Of a stretch of DNA of 37,287 bases, positions 1 to 10,100 are shown piece by piece. The translations under genes and the position numbers were made by a program. Origin of the DNA: Isotricha intestinalis (lineage: Eukaryota; Ciliophora; Litostomatea; Vestibuliferida; Isotrichidae). Location: NCBI GenBank assembly GCA_023807065.1, contig JAJJLU010003699.1:1-37287 (forward strand), read 5' to 3'. The notes under the pieces were generated by a model, which was not told the origin of the DNA, did no database searches, and worked only from the letters and a program-made list of their open reading frames with translations. Numbering within the stretch: position 1 is the first letter of the stretch; every line of letters begins with the position of its first letter.

Positions 1-1
1 A

Positions 2-397
2 ATTGAAAGTGATTTTGTTCATCAAAGTGTTTTAATGGATAAAAATTTTAAAGAGAAATTAGAAGAATTAAGAATTCAAAAAGAAGAAAGAGAAAATAAA
101 AAAAAAGAATTAAATGATATTTTAAATCAAATGAAAATTGAACATGATAAAAGAATAGATGAAAAAAATGAAATGTTTAAAGAAATTAAAGCACAAATGG
201 ATGCTTTAAGTAATCATTTTTCAAAAGAACTTACTGATATTCAAAAAGAATTACAAAAACAAACTGAAAGAATTAGTGAAAAATGGGAAAAAAATCCTAG
301 TGAGCATATTAAAAGTTTTGAAAAAGAAGTTTCTAAATATGATGTTACTAAAAATGAAGATAAAAATATACAAAATAATAATGATATGGATGTTTAA
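2..397 (+). CDS. Coiled-coil protein, C-terminal part (5' end outside window)
   Basis: The frame is open from base 2, 33 bases before the first ATG at 35, and the extra codons look coding, so this is probably the 3' end of a longer gene and not a 120-residue protein. What is visible is almost entirely charged heptad-like helix rich in Glu, Lys, Gln and Asn (for example KEKLEELRIQKEEREN near the start), with a short disordered Asn/Asp tail ending in NNNDMDV. No catalytic motif, Cys pair or membrane segment is present. It ends on TAA, 175 bases before the next gene on the same strand. A cytoskeletal or scaffold role would be usual for such a helix, but nothing in the sequence names the family. 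Confidence 0.6.
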   Translation: MESDFVHQSVLMDKNFKEKLEELRIQKEERENKKKELNDILNQMKIEHDKRIDEKNEMFKEIKAQMDALSNHFSKELTDIQKELQKQTERISEKWEKNPSEHIKSFEKEVSKYDVTKNEDKNIQNNNDMDV

Positions 398-572
398 AAA
401 ATATATAATTTTTTTTAATTTTCAAATAATTTTTTAGATCCAATTAAAAAAAAAAAATTAAAATATTATAAAAAAAAAGCAATTAAATTATAAAAAGCAT
501 TTATTACAATTTTCTACAATAATCCATCAAAAAAAGAATATAAAAAAATAAAAAAAAATATATCATAAAAAA

Positions 573-1784
573 ATGAACAAAATTCCAATATCAATGATTG
601 AACTTGAAAATGAAATATTTAACTATATAAACCAAATAAGAACTCATCCAGAAAAATTAACAAAATTATTAATAAAAGAAGAGAAGAATCCTCAAATAAA
701 AAATTTTCTTGAATCACTAAGTCGTTTTGGCATAGGTAAAATTCCATTATTAAAGAAAGAACCTCTTTTACAAAAATGTGCAAAAGAAATGTTAACAACA
801 ATAATATTACATGATAATGGAACAGATATAATAAAATTCACTCCACAAGAAAAAGAAAATTATCGTCTTAAAAATAGATTAAAAAGAATTGAACAATATG
901 ATAAAAATTATCATGAATTCATAATTTTTGGAGCAAATAATGCAGAAGAAATTATTAAAAAATTAATTTGTAATATTCATTATCAAGATAAATTATTTGA
1001 TCCTAAAATGGGAATTTGTGGTATTGCTTGTGATATTTTACCTTCAAATAGAATTTGTACTGTAATTGATTTAGTTGATTTTTTTGGAAATAATAATGTA
1101 TTTATTGAAGAAAAATATGAAACTTTTGAAAGAATAAATGATATGAAAAATAGAAAAAAATATGAAACTAGAAGTTATAATCCAAATTCAAATTCATATA
1201 CTAGACTAATAAAAGAACCAGGAGGATATATTTATGAAACAGAATATATAAAACCTAATATACCACAATATGATAAATATGGTTTTAATAGAGATGAAAG
1301 AATAGAAGAATTAAAACAAAATTTTAAACCTTATTCAAATAGAACATATAATAATAGAAATTATGAAATGTTTGAAAATAGAGAAGAATTAAATAATAGT
1401 AATGATGATATTGTTTATTCTAGTGCTGGAAGTAATATTATTATTAATCCTTTAGAAGAAACTGAAGGTATTATTGATAATTCTCCTTTAAAATATTCTA
1501 CGAGAACTACTCCTATTAAAAGATATAATTATCCTTTTGAAAGAAGAAATAAAAAATTTCAAACTAATACTTATAATTATTATAAATCTAATAATTATCA
1601 TAAAAATTATAATATATATACTAATGAAAATAAAGAAATTAAAAGCTTATTTGCGAAACAAAAACCAGGAGTCACTTATCAAGAAAAAATCATTCCTGAT
1701 ATTGATGGAAGTTTAATAAATGTTATGGCAAAAAAAACAGTATTTGAAGATGGTTCAAAATTAATTGAATATGACACTCATTAA
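573..1784 (+). CDS. CAP/SCP-like domain protein, 403 aa
   Basis: Residues about 8-175 resemble a CAP (CRISP/antigen 5/PR-1) domain. The first helix carries YINQIRTHPEKL (compare the N.(I/L)R..P pattern of the family). A middle LLQKCAKEMLTTIILHDNG stretch holds the usual helix and His. Then FIIFGANNAEEIIKKL and a DPKMGICGIAC...ICTVIDLVD pair of strands match the late G.G/ivvid part of bacterial-type and protist CAP domains. There is no signal peptide, so the protein may be cytoplasmic or leave by another route. The second half is Tyr/Asn/Arg-rich and probably disordered, and it ends in a conserved-looking KKTVFEDGSKLIEYDTH strand pair. An A-run precedes the ATG, supporting this start. CAP domains bind sterols or lipids in some families; the ligand cannot be predicted here. 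Confidence 0.6.
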   Translation: MNKIPISMIELENEIFNYINQIRTHPEKLTKLLIKEEKNPQIKNFLESLSRFGIGKIPLLKKEPLLQKCAKEMLTTIILHDNGTDIIKFTPQEKENYRLKNRLKRIEQYDKNYHEFIIFGANNAEEIIKKLICNIHYQDKLFDPKMGICGIACDILPSNRICTVIDLVDFFGNNNVFIEEKYETFERINDMKNRKKYETRSYNPNSNSYTRLIKEPGGYIYETEYIKPNIPQYDKYGFNRDERIEELKQNFKPYSNRTYNNRNYEMFENREELNNSNDDIVYSSAGSNIIINPLEETEGIIDNSPLKYSTRTTPIKRYNYPFERRNKKFQTNTYNYYKSNNYHKNYNIYTNENKEIKSLFAKQKPGVTYQEKIIPDIDGSLINVMAKKTVFEDGSKLIEYDTH

Positions 1785-1863
1785 TTAAAAATTAAATTTT
1801 AAATTGTAATAATATTATATTAACTTTAAATTTATTAAAAAAAAGAAAAACACTTAAAAAAAA

Positions 1864-2114
1864 ATGGTAGAAGTAGTTTTTCTTCAAATGGAAAAGAAGA
1901 AATCTTTACAAGAAGCAATCTCAGATTGGGAAAAAGAAGATGAAGAAGAAGGAAGAAAATTATGTGATGAAGAATGGGTAAATTTAATATATTGAGAGGA
2001 ATAGCAGATTTAGATTCAAATGCATTAAATTATATAAAAGGATGTAAAAAATTAAGTTTATCATCTAATTTCATTTCAAAAATTCCAGAACTTCATTTTG
2101 ATAATATTCCATAA
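1864..2114 (+). pseudogene. Relic of axonemal dynein light chain 1 (LRR protein), frameshifted and truncated
   Basis: From the ATG at 1864 the frame reads a helical start (KKSLQEAISDWEKEDEEEG) and then stops at TGA 1993. One base out of frame, the match resumes at about 1992 with RGIADLDSNALNYIKG, then CKKLSLSSNFISKIPE, and stops at 2112. Together these follow the first part of dynein light chain 1 (helical cap, IEKMD...L..CxxLxLSxNxIxKI). A single missing base near 1985-1993 explains the break. I tested GT...AG introns across this site and none restores the frame without a stop. The remaining leucine-rich repeats (about two thirds of a normal roughly 190-aa protein) are absent downstream. 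It is most likely a decayed copy; a sequencing error would explain the slip but not the missing repeats. Confidence 0.6.
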
Positions 2115-2536
2115 TTTTCTTTTACTTTTGATACTAATATTTTTATCTACTGCTCTGTTATTAATTTCTCGTTGTAACAACGCTCTATTTACTTGTCTAA
2201 TCTAAAATGCTCAATTTGAAATAGTTTTAATATTTTGGTTTTTATTTTTTTTATTAATTTTATTTTAGATTTATATATAATAAAAACCTTCCTTTATAAT
2301 ATTAATTGGAAAAAATACTATAATATTAATAATAATTTATCCTCAATTTTTATTAATATTTCAATGAGTAACAAATTATTAATAGGTAAACAATCCTTCA
2401 GAAAAAAAATCAAAATAAAATACACTAAATAATATCCAATATTATTTAAAAAGATTAATCAAACAAAAAATATATAAAAATAAATAATACAGAACAATAT
2501 AAAAATAAAATACCATTGAACCAGAAAAAAAAAATT
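2115..2536. other. Gene-free interval, convergent side of ankyrin gene
   Basis: There is no supportable gene. A short block at about 2145-2225 is less AT-rich than its surroundings and holds a small inverted repeat, CGTTG-TAA-CAACG. The reverse strand over 2035-2202 is open with some Arg and Ala codons (CGA, GCG) that are uncommon elsewhere in the window. The 65-codon plus-strand frame from 2235 is low-complexity Ile/Asn/Phe and looks like chance. Confidence 0.5.
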
Positions 2537-4849
2537 TTAAACAATACTAATAGTAGAATCTAAACATTGCCAAGGATTAAAACCTTTATTATTTTTCACA
2601 CTTTCATCAGCACCTCTTTCAATTAACATATCAGCAATTTCGAAATTATGATAAACTAACGCATAATGAAGAGGATAATTTCCTTTATCCTAAAAAAAAT
2701 TAAATAAATATATATTACATTTGAAATATTAGGATCCGCACCAGCATTTAATAAATAATTTGCAATTTGAAAACTATTTGCTTGTATTGCTATTGATAAT
2801 AATGTATTACCATGTTTATCCGTTGTATTTGGTGGAATTGCAAATTGTTCAATAATTGTTTTAAATTGAGAAAAATTTGAATCTTTTATACTATATACTA
2901 ATTTTTCTAATTCATTTTTTAAACGAGATTCTATTTGAGATTTTATTTCTTTTGTTCTTAACAATGTATGCTCTTTATTATTTATTAATGATTCATTGTG
3001 TAAATATATATTATTTTTCTTCATATCTATTGTTAATGAAGATTTTGACATTTGAATTACACTTGATCTTCTTTTTTTTTTTGATTCTTTTCTTATTATT
3101 AATAATCTCTCATAAAATTCTTTTGGAAAAAATGGCTTTTCTATTTTATCTTTTAAATCATTATTTTTTATTTTTTCTATTTTTGATTTAATAGTTTTTT
3201 TTTTAAACATTGATTTAAAAAATTTATTTCTTGATGATATAAATTTTAATGTTTTCATTCTATAAACTAATTGCTTATAAGTAATATTTGTTTCTACAAA
3301 AAGATCTTTTATTATGAAATTATTTATAAATTTTAATGATCTTAATGTTATTCGAAAAATATTTAATTTATTTATATGATTTGAATTTTTTTTTAAAAGA
3401 GGAACAAATAAATTTCTAAATTTAAAAACCGATAAAGGAGTACTTCCTCTTCTTTTTTCATTATTTATTAATTGAAATGATTCAAATAAATTTGAACGAA
3501 CATCATTTTGCAATTTTGCAGATATATTTTTTGGATTTATTTCTATTTTAAAATATTTTTTTGATAATTTATATGCATAATTTAAAACTAATATATTTGT
3601 TCTTTGTTTTTTAATTTCTATTTTTTCCATTTTTAAAAAATAATATTTTGTTACATTTGCTAGTATTCTTTTTTCTTTTTCATTTATTAATATTTCATCT
3701 TTAATTTTCTGGAAATTTATTTTTCCATATTTTTTTTCTCTGTTTACAAAATTCCTAAATTTTTTCACTTTTTTAGAACATAAATTTATTAATGAATTTT
3801 TATATTTAATTGATTTATCTTCATTATTTTCAAGAGAAAAAAAAGAAATAAATTTATTTTTTTGATTTTGAATTTGTTTTTCTCTTAATTTATTTTTTTC
3901 TATTAAATTACTACAAATCTCTTTTAATTTTAATTTTTTTTCACTTTTTTGATTATCACAACTATCATAAGAACCAAAAATATTATAAAATTCTTTTTTA
4001 ATATCTGATAATTTTTTAGATAAATTTCTTTTATGATTTAATGCAGAATTAATTCTCATTTTTTTATTACTTTTTATCACAGTATTATTAATAAAAATAG
4101 ATTCTCTTTTAATAAAATTTTCTTTTTTATCACTTCCAAATTTTTTATTAGAATCATTTAAATTATTAGTATAATTATCATTTAAATTAACATTTTCACC
4201 ATTATTAATATTTTTATTTTTAGGATTTTCTGAAATTTTAGATAATTGTTTTCTTAAAAATCTTTTTCTCTTTCTATCAGTAGATTCAATAGTATCTTGA
4301 TTTTTATCAGTTTCACTAGTAGAAGTAAAATTATTATAAGTTCCTTTTCTAAAAATAAATTTTCTTTTAAAAGTTTCAGGGGATAAATTTAAAGAAAAAG
4401 ATAAATTTCTAATATGATTGAAAGAAGAAGAAAGAGGTCTATTAGAAATATTTGATGATTTCATTAAGGAAGAATTATTATTTGATTGAGATGATGAATT
4501 TGATTGTAAAATTCCAACTGGTTTATCTTTATTACTTAATAAATTAGATAATGTTCCTTTATAATTTCTACCTTTATAATCCTTGTTTGAATCATTCAAT
4601 TTTGAATTTAAAAAATTTATTCTTAAATTATGTTTATGTGTTAATTTCTTTGTTGTTTCATATGATTTTATTCTTCTAAATAATGGTTCTTCTTTATTAA
4701 AAAATGTTTTTGGTGAATGATTTATTATTATATTTTGCTCTGTGTTATTTTCATTATTTATATAATTAAATTGATTCTTTAAAGAATATTGAAGATTTGG
4801 ACTAATAATGTTATTTTTAAAAAACTTACAGAGTTATTATTTTGTACAT
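2537..4849 (-). CDS. Ankyrin-repeat protein with long basic N-terminal region, 751 aa, three exons
   Basis: Exons are 4849-4830, 4801-2719 and 2689-2537. The longest uninterrupted frame starts only at a TTG (4599), but coding sequence continues upstream to a 28-nt intron (4829-4802) and a 20-nt first exon starting MYKIIT. At the 3' end a 29-nt intron (2718-2690) splices GADPNISN to DKGNYPLHYALVYHNFEIA, restoring a typical ankyrin repeat; unspliced, the frame runs into nonsense. The C-terminus has about three ankyrin repeats (residues about 625-740), with GNTLLSIAIQANSFQIANYL and GADPN/GADES turns, ending in NPWQCLDSTISIV. Residues 1-620 are Lys/Asn/Ser-rich with predicted helices and no recognised domain. 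Ankyrin repeats mediate protein binding; the partner is unknown. It is divergent from the SDR gene across 634 bases. Confidence 0.8.
2690..2718 (-). other. 29-nt spliceosomal intron
   Basis: On the minus strand it begins GTAATATA and ends TTTTTTTAG. It lies in phase 0 between codons 701 and 702 of the ankyrin gene. Removing it joins two halves of an ankyrin repeat and extends the frame by 50 codons to a TAA at 2539-2537. Its length is not a multiple of three, so retention gives a premature stop. Confidence 0.85.
4802..4829 (-). other. 28-nt spliceosomal intron
   Basis: On the minus strand it begins GTAAGTTT and ends CATTATTAG. It is in phase 2 after a 20-nt first exon. Removal gives an ATG-initiated frame (MYKIITLPNLQY...) continuous with the large ankyrin exon, which otherwise lacks an upstream ATG in frame. 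Confidence 0.75.
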
Positions 4850-5483
4850 TTTTTAACTTCAAAATGTTTATTTATTTTTTTATAATTATCATCTTTTAAT
4901 TATAATGTTTTATTTTTTTAAATATGAAAGATTAATTCAAAAACAAAATTGTTTTTTTTGAAAATTTTTTTTAAAAGTTTGGAATATTCATTAAATAAAA
5001 TAATTAATTTTAAATAAATGATAATAATATTGGGGGTGTGAAATAAAAGTAAAAATGTTTATAAAAAAAAAAAACCCAAAAAAATTAAATAAAGATTTTA
5101 ATTAAGGAACAAATAATTTTGGAAACAAAAAATGATAAGAATTTAATAAGAATTTCAAATCTAATATATTTAATATATATTTTAAATAGATATTATAATG
5201 TCAAAAAATTTATATAAAGTCTATTAACATAAATGAAAATATATTAAATTTTTATTGAAATAATAAAATTATAAATAATTAATGAAATTAATTAAATAAT
5301 GAATAAAAATTATTATTTATCTTAAATAATAAAAACATAAATATTAGACTTCTTGATTATAATATTAATTAATATCAACGTAGAAAAATATATATTCTCT
5401 AATATATAAGAAAAAAAATCTCCTAATAAGCCTTTCATATAAAACAGAAAAAAAAATTAAAAAAAATAACTTACAAAAAAAAA
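4850..5483. promoter_or_regulatory. Divergent intergenic region between ankyrin and SDR genes
   Basis: This is a 634-base AT-rich interval with no supportable coding frame on either strand. It must hold both promoters and 5' leaders. The only striking feature is an isolated G-rich run (TTGGGGGTGTG, about 5031-5041). The last bases before the SDR ATG are an A-tract, as at other starts in the window. I see no recognisable TATA or Inr signal against this composition. Confidence 0.4.
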
Positions 5484-7049
5484 ATGGATTTAAAAAAGCC
5501 AACAGTGTTCATGACAGGAGCAACAGGAACAATGGGAACAGCAGCATTAGAAGAATTAATAAAAGACATAGACAAAATAAAATTAAAACTTTTAGTTCGT
5601 GATTCATCTAAAAATAAATCTCTCCTTTCAAAACACATGAATAATCCATCAATTGAAATTATATGGGGTGACCTATTATCATATGAGAATATATTAGAAG
5701 GAGTGAAAGGAAGTGATTATATATTTCACATAGGAGGAATGGTATCACCTCAATGTGACACAAAGCCATATTTAACATTAAAAACTAATATAACAGCTGT
5801 TGAAAATATAACAAAGGCAATATTAGAACAAGAAAATAAAGATAATATTAAATTAGTATATATAGGTTCAGTAGCAGAAACTGGAGATAGAAATTATCCT
5901 CGTCATTGGGGAAGAACAGGAGATCCAATTAAAATTAGTATATATGATCATTATGCTTTATCTAAAGTCTTAGCTGAGAAACATGTTGTTGAAAGTGGAA
6001 TTAAATATTGGGTTTCTTTAAGATTATCTGGTATCGTGTTTCCTAATATTTTAAAAAGTGCTACTGCTATCACTTTCCATGTTCCGTTAAATGGTGTTTT
6101 AGAATGGTGCACTGTAGAAGATTCTGGAACTTTAATTAGGAAAGTTTTATTAGAAGATTTAAAAGGAAATTTAGGAAAAAATTTCTGGGGAAGATTCTTT
6201 AATGTTGGAAGTGGAAAAGAATATCGATTAACTAATTATGAATTCGAAAGCTTAACTTTTGATTGTTTAGGTATGCCTGGGGTAGAAAGAGTTTTCGAAC
6301 CTAATTGGTTTGCTACTAAAAATTTCCATGGACATTTTTATTATGATGGGGATAAATTAGAAGAAATGCTTCATTTTAGAGAAAATTTACCAGTTAAAGA
6401 TTATTTTAAAAGATTAGGAACAAAAGTATCATATTATTTAAAATTAGGGGGATATATTCCAAGTTTTTTAGTAGCTCCAGCAACAAAAATGTACATGAAA
6501 AGAATAGCATATACTAAAGAGTTAGGAACACTAGACTGGATATATAACAAAAACAATCAAAGAATAAATATATATTTTGGTGGAATTGAAGAATATAATA
6601 AAATACCATCTACTTGGGATAAATTTGAATTAATGAAATTTGAGAAGGAAAATTCATCAGGTGATAAATTTATTTGTGATCATGGATATGATGAAACAAA
6701 AAATGAAGATGATTTAGATATTAATGATATGAAGAAAGCAGCTGAATTTAGAGGTGGTGAATGTTTAAGTGAAAACATGAATAAAGGAGATTTAAAAAGT
6801 AAATTAAAATGGAAATGTGGTTATTGTAAATGTGAATTTGAAGCTTCACCTTGTTTAATTCTTTTAGGTGGTTATTGGTGTCCTCAATGCTATATTCCTG
6901 TTAAACAATGGGATTATGATAATATTGCTAAATCTAATCCTTTCTTTGCACAAGTTTGGGATTTTAATCATAGTAAAAATGAATGTAATGTTTATAAGTT
7001 CGATGATTTGTTTATGAAGGATGGAATTAAAATGGATGATTTATATTAA
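5484..7049 (+). CDS. NAD-dependent epimerase/dehydratase (extended SDR) with C-terminal zinc ribbon, 521 aa
   Basis: Residues about 5-300 form an extended SDR Rossmann fold. They include the nucleotide-binding TGATGTMG, an IEIIWGDLLSYENIL strand (the acidic D of GDL), YIFHIGGMVSP, LVYIGSVAETG, and the catalytic Tyr/Lys in HYALSKVLAE, followed by a LRLSGIVFPN substrate loop. Typical extended SDRs are about 300-350 aa. This one has an extra roughly 180 residues ending in a zinc-ribbon-like module, KWKCGYCKCEF ... YWCPQC, at about residues 442-478, and an acidic/aromatic tail. The probable reaction is NAD(P)-dependent epimerisation, dehydration or oxidation of a sugar nucleotide, sterol or similar substrate; which one is not visible. 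The gene is intronless and its codon use looks slightly less A/T-extreme than its neighbours. Acquisition from bacteria is plausible. It lies tail-to-tail with the giant receptor gene 133 bases away. Confidence 0.85.
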   Translation: MDLKKPTVFMTGATGTMGTAALEELIKDIDKIKLKLLVRDSSKNKSLLSKHMNNPSIEIIWGDLLSYENILEGVKGSDYIFHIGGMVSPQCDTKPYLTLKTNITAVENITKAILEQENKDNIKLVYIGSVAETGDRNYPRHWGRTGDPIKISIYDHYALSKVLAEKHVVESGIKYWVSLRLSGIVFPNILKSATAITFHVPLNGVLEWCTVEDSGTLIRKVLLEDLKGNLGKNFWGRFFNVGSGKEYRLTNYEFESLTFDCLGMPGVERVFEPNWFATKNFHGHFYYDGDKLEEMLHFRENLPVKDYFKRLGTKVSYYLKLGGYIPSFLVAPATKMYMKRIAYTKELGTLDWIYNKNNQRINIYFGGIEEYNKIPSTWDKFELMKFEKENSSGDKFICDHGYDETKNEDDLDINDMKKAAEFRGGECLSENMNKGDLKSKLKWKCGYCKCEFEASPCLILLGGYWCPQCYIPVKQWDYDNIAKSNPFFAQVWDFNHSKNECNVYKFDDLFMKDGIKMDDLY

Positions 7050-7182
7050 ATTTTTGTTTTTGTTTTTTTGTTTTTTTATTGATATATTATTATTTTTAAT
7101 ATTAAAAAAATTAAATTTTTAATTATTATCAAAATTTAAAATTATGATTTTATTTATTTAATACAATTGTTTATATTAATAA

Positions 7183-10100
7183 TTAAGGCCATAAACATCT
7201 ATAATTTCTTAAATAATTAAGATTTTCACCACATTTGGTCATAAAATCACTACTTCTAAAAATATAGAATAATCCAATTAAAAGCTCAATTAAAAATTCA
7301 GTAAGAATAAAATCAAAAATAAAAGCTAATAAAAAACATAATAAATAAGCTTTATTTTGAATAGTCCAAACAGCATAGAAACAAAAACTAGTATAAAAAC
7401 TAAACATCCAAATCCCAATACATAATGTTAATCCAATTAAAATAAAACAAAAATTATTATCCTGAATATTTTCCCATTCTTTTAAAACCACCATTTCACC
7501 TCCTTTTGTAACAACATAAAATAATCTTTTTCTTTGTTTATATGTTAATTGGAAAAAGAAAATTAAAATATAAATAACAATATTTGAAATTATATTTGAA
7601 CAAATTCCAACGATTAAACAATATAAAAATTGTTTTTCTAAAATAAATTCATAAGAAGTTAAAAAAATAGATATCATTAATGAAGTTATATAAATATCAG
7701 TTATAAAAATTGTTATTTTAATCCATCTTCGATTAAATAAAGAAGTATTAAAAAATGGATTTATTAAATTATGTCTTTCTTTTATATTTGTAAAAATAAA
7801 AAATAATATTGGAACTTCTAAAGCTTGAAAAAAATCTAATCTTTGTTTATAATCTTCTTCTGAATCTTCAAAATTTTCTGGTAAATTATTTAACAATATT
7901 TTTTCTTTATTGTTTTTAATTCTAATTTTTTTATCATTTAATTCAATGTTTAAATTTTTCTTATGAATTATTATTGTTGAATTTAAATCACTTTCATTAT
8001 CTTCTCCTTGTTTTTTTATATTAAATTGAACAGCTTTTGATTTTCCATTTTCATCACTATTTTGAATATAATTTCCATTTAATTTTTTTTTATTTTTATA
8101 AATTTGAATATCATTCATTTTTAATTCATCATAAATTTTACTTTCATCAGTTTGATGAAAACTTTCATTAATATTATCTAATTTATTAATATCTCTATCT
8201 CTTAGAACTTTATTAGAATGAATTTTAAAAGGTTTTTCTTTCCTTTCTTCAGGAGGCAAAGGATTTATTCCAGGATCAAAATTATAAGGAATTAATTTTA
8301 AAGCTTCAATATCTTTATTTTTTTCATATGGAATAAAAGATTTAACAATTGCAACTTTTAAAGATTCTAATAAAGTTCCTTTTTTAAATATTAAATTGTC
8401 ATATATATAAAATATTATTAGTAAAATTATATACAATAATAAAAATCCTCCAAGAATAAAAAATGCACTATTATTTTTATAATTAGGAAACCATTTTAAA
8501 ATTTCTGGTTTTTTCAAATAAAAAAATCTTGAAGAAAAATGAAAAGATTCATTATTTTCTTTAAAGAAAGTAGTAAATTTAGTTAAATGACTGGTATAAA
8601 ATTCAACAAAATATTCAGATAAATTATTATAATTAATTCCACTTTCAATAAAATCATTGTTTTTTAAATAAGTACAAGAAAAATTAAATAATCTACTATA
8701 TTTTTTAATTCTTTCTTCAGAAGTTTCATTAAGAATATAACCAGATTTATTAACATAAATAGGATCTTTGAAAATAGGACTTTTTGAATTATAATAATTA
8801 TTAGGATCAAATAAGGAAATTTGTCTATTTAAATCATTTAACCATTTATAAGAAGTAAAAGGTAATTTAACTTTAATAATCTCAGTATCATAACACTCTG
8901 AAAGTGAAATATCTTTTTGACTTTCAATGTCAACAAATGAAATATCTATTAATGGACTTGTATTATTAATATATAATGAATTATTAAATGCATATGGGAA
9001 ATTATAAAATTCAACATATATTAAATATAATTGATAATATGAATTTCCTAATTTTTTATTTTCAATATAATTTAAACATCTACTAAATAATACTTGAGAA
9101 TAATATTTTGATTTTCTTGTTGAAAAATAATTATTTTCATTAAATGATGGTGCTACAATTATACTTGAAGCAAAGAAATTTTCAGTATCAAAATTAAATG
9201 ATTCATATTTATTTAATTTCATTATAAATTTTAAAAATGAACTTACTTTATCAGATAAATATTCAAATGAATCTTTAAAAGTTAATGCTTCACTTTCTGT
9301 TAAAGCTTCTCCTCTTTCACCATTATTTTCTAATTTATGTTTTAATTTTAGTTTATTCATTCTGTAAACTTCAATTGTATAATAAAAATCAATTAAATCA
9401 AAATACATTTTTGTATTTTCTATTATTGAATCAATATAAAGATTCTGTGATAAAGATAAAAATTTATCTACATTTTGAATAAAAAAAGTTGAAGTTTCAA
9501 AAAATTTAGAAGCAGCGAAAAATAAATTATGAATAGCTTTCAATTGAGTAAAGGAAATAGTTTCTTTTAAATTTGAAAACAATATATTATATAATTCACT
9601 ATATTTATCAGCAACATCATAAAAATAATCTTCTTCAAATTGGCAATTTCTTCCAATAAATCCTTTATCACAATTACAAATAATAGTCTTATCTATAAAT
9701 TCACATTTTCCTCTTTTATTACAATAATCATCAACACATTCAGGATCATATAACATAATAATTTCTTTATCTAAAGAAGGTTCAAAATAACTTTTAATTT
9801 GATAATCAATTTTATCTTCATTAGGATTTATTCCTAAACTTTTTAAAAATTCACTTCTTCTATATATATCATCAACGGTATGTAAAGAAGGAATAAAATA
9901 ATTATCAAAAGCATTTTGAATAGTATAAAGTCCACTCCATATTTGTTTAACAATATTGATTTTTTTTTCTACTTTAGTAGATTCACCATAATTATCAATA
10001 ACTTCACAATATATTGTAATATAATTACTCTCTTCAGGATAAATATAAGTAAATTTACTCATTATTTCTTTTTCCCTATTTTCAGATTGAGTTAATTTTT

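Noticed and set aside
1964..2007. Intron as the explanation of the LC1 frame break
   Set aside because: All GT...AG pairs tested (GT at 1964 or 1978; AG ending 1996, 1998, 2004 or 2007) give the wrong frame or an immediate stop.
2235..2432. 65-codon plus-strand frame
   Set aside because: Low-complexity Ile/Asn/Phe composition, no motif, and common by chance at this base composition.
5031..5041. G-run TTGGGGGTGTG as telomere-like repeat
   Set aside because: A single copy without tandem repetition; no telomeric array at either window end.
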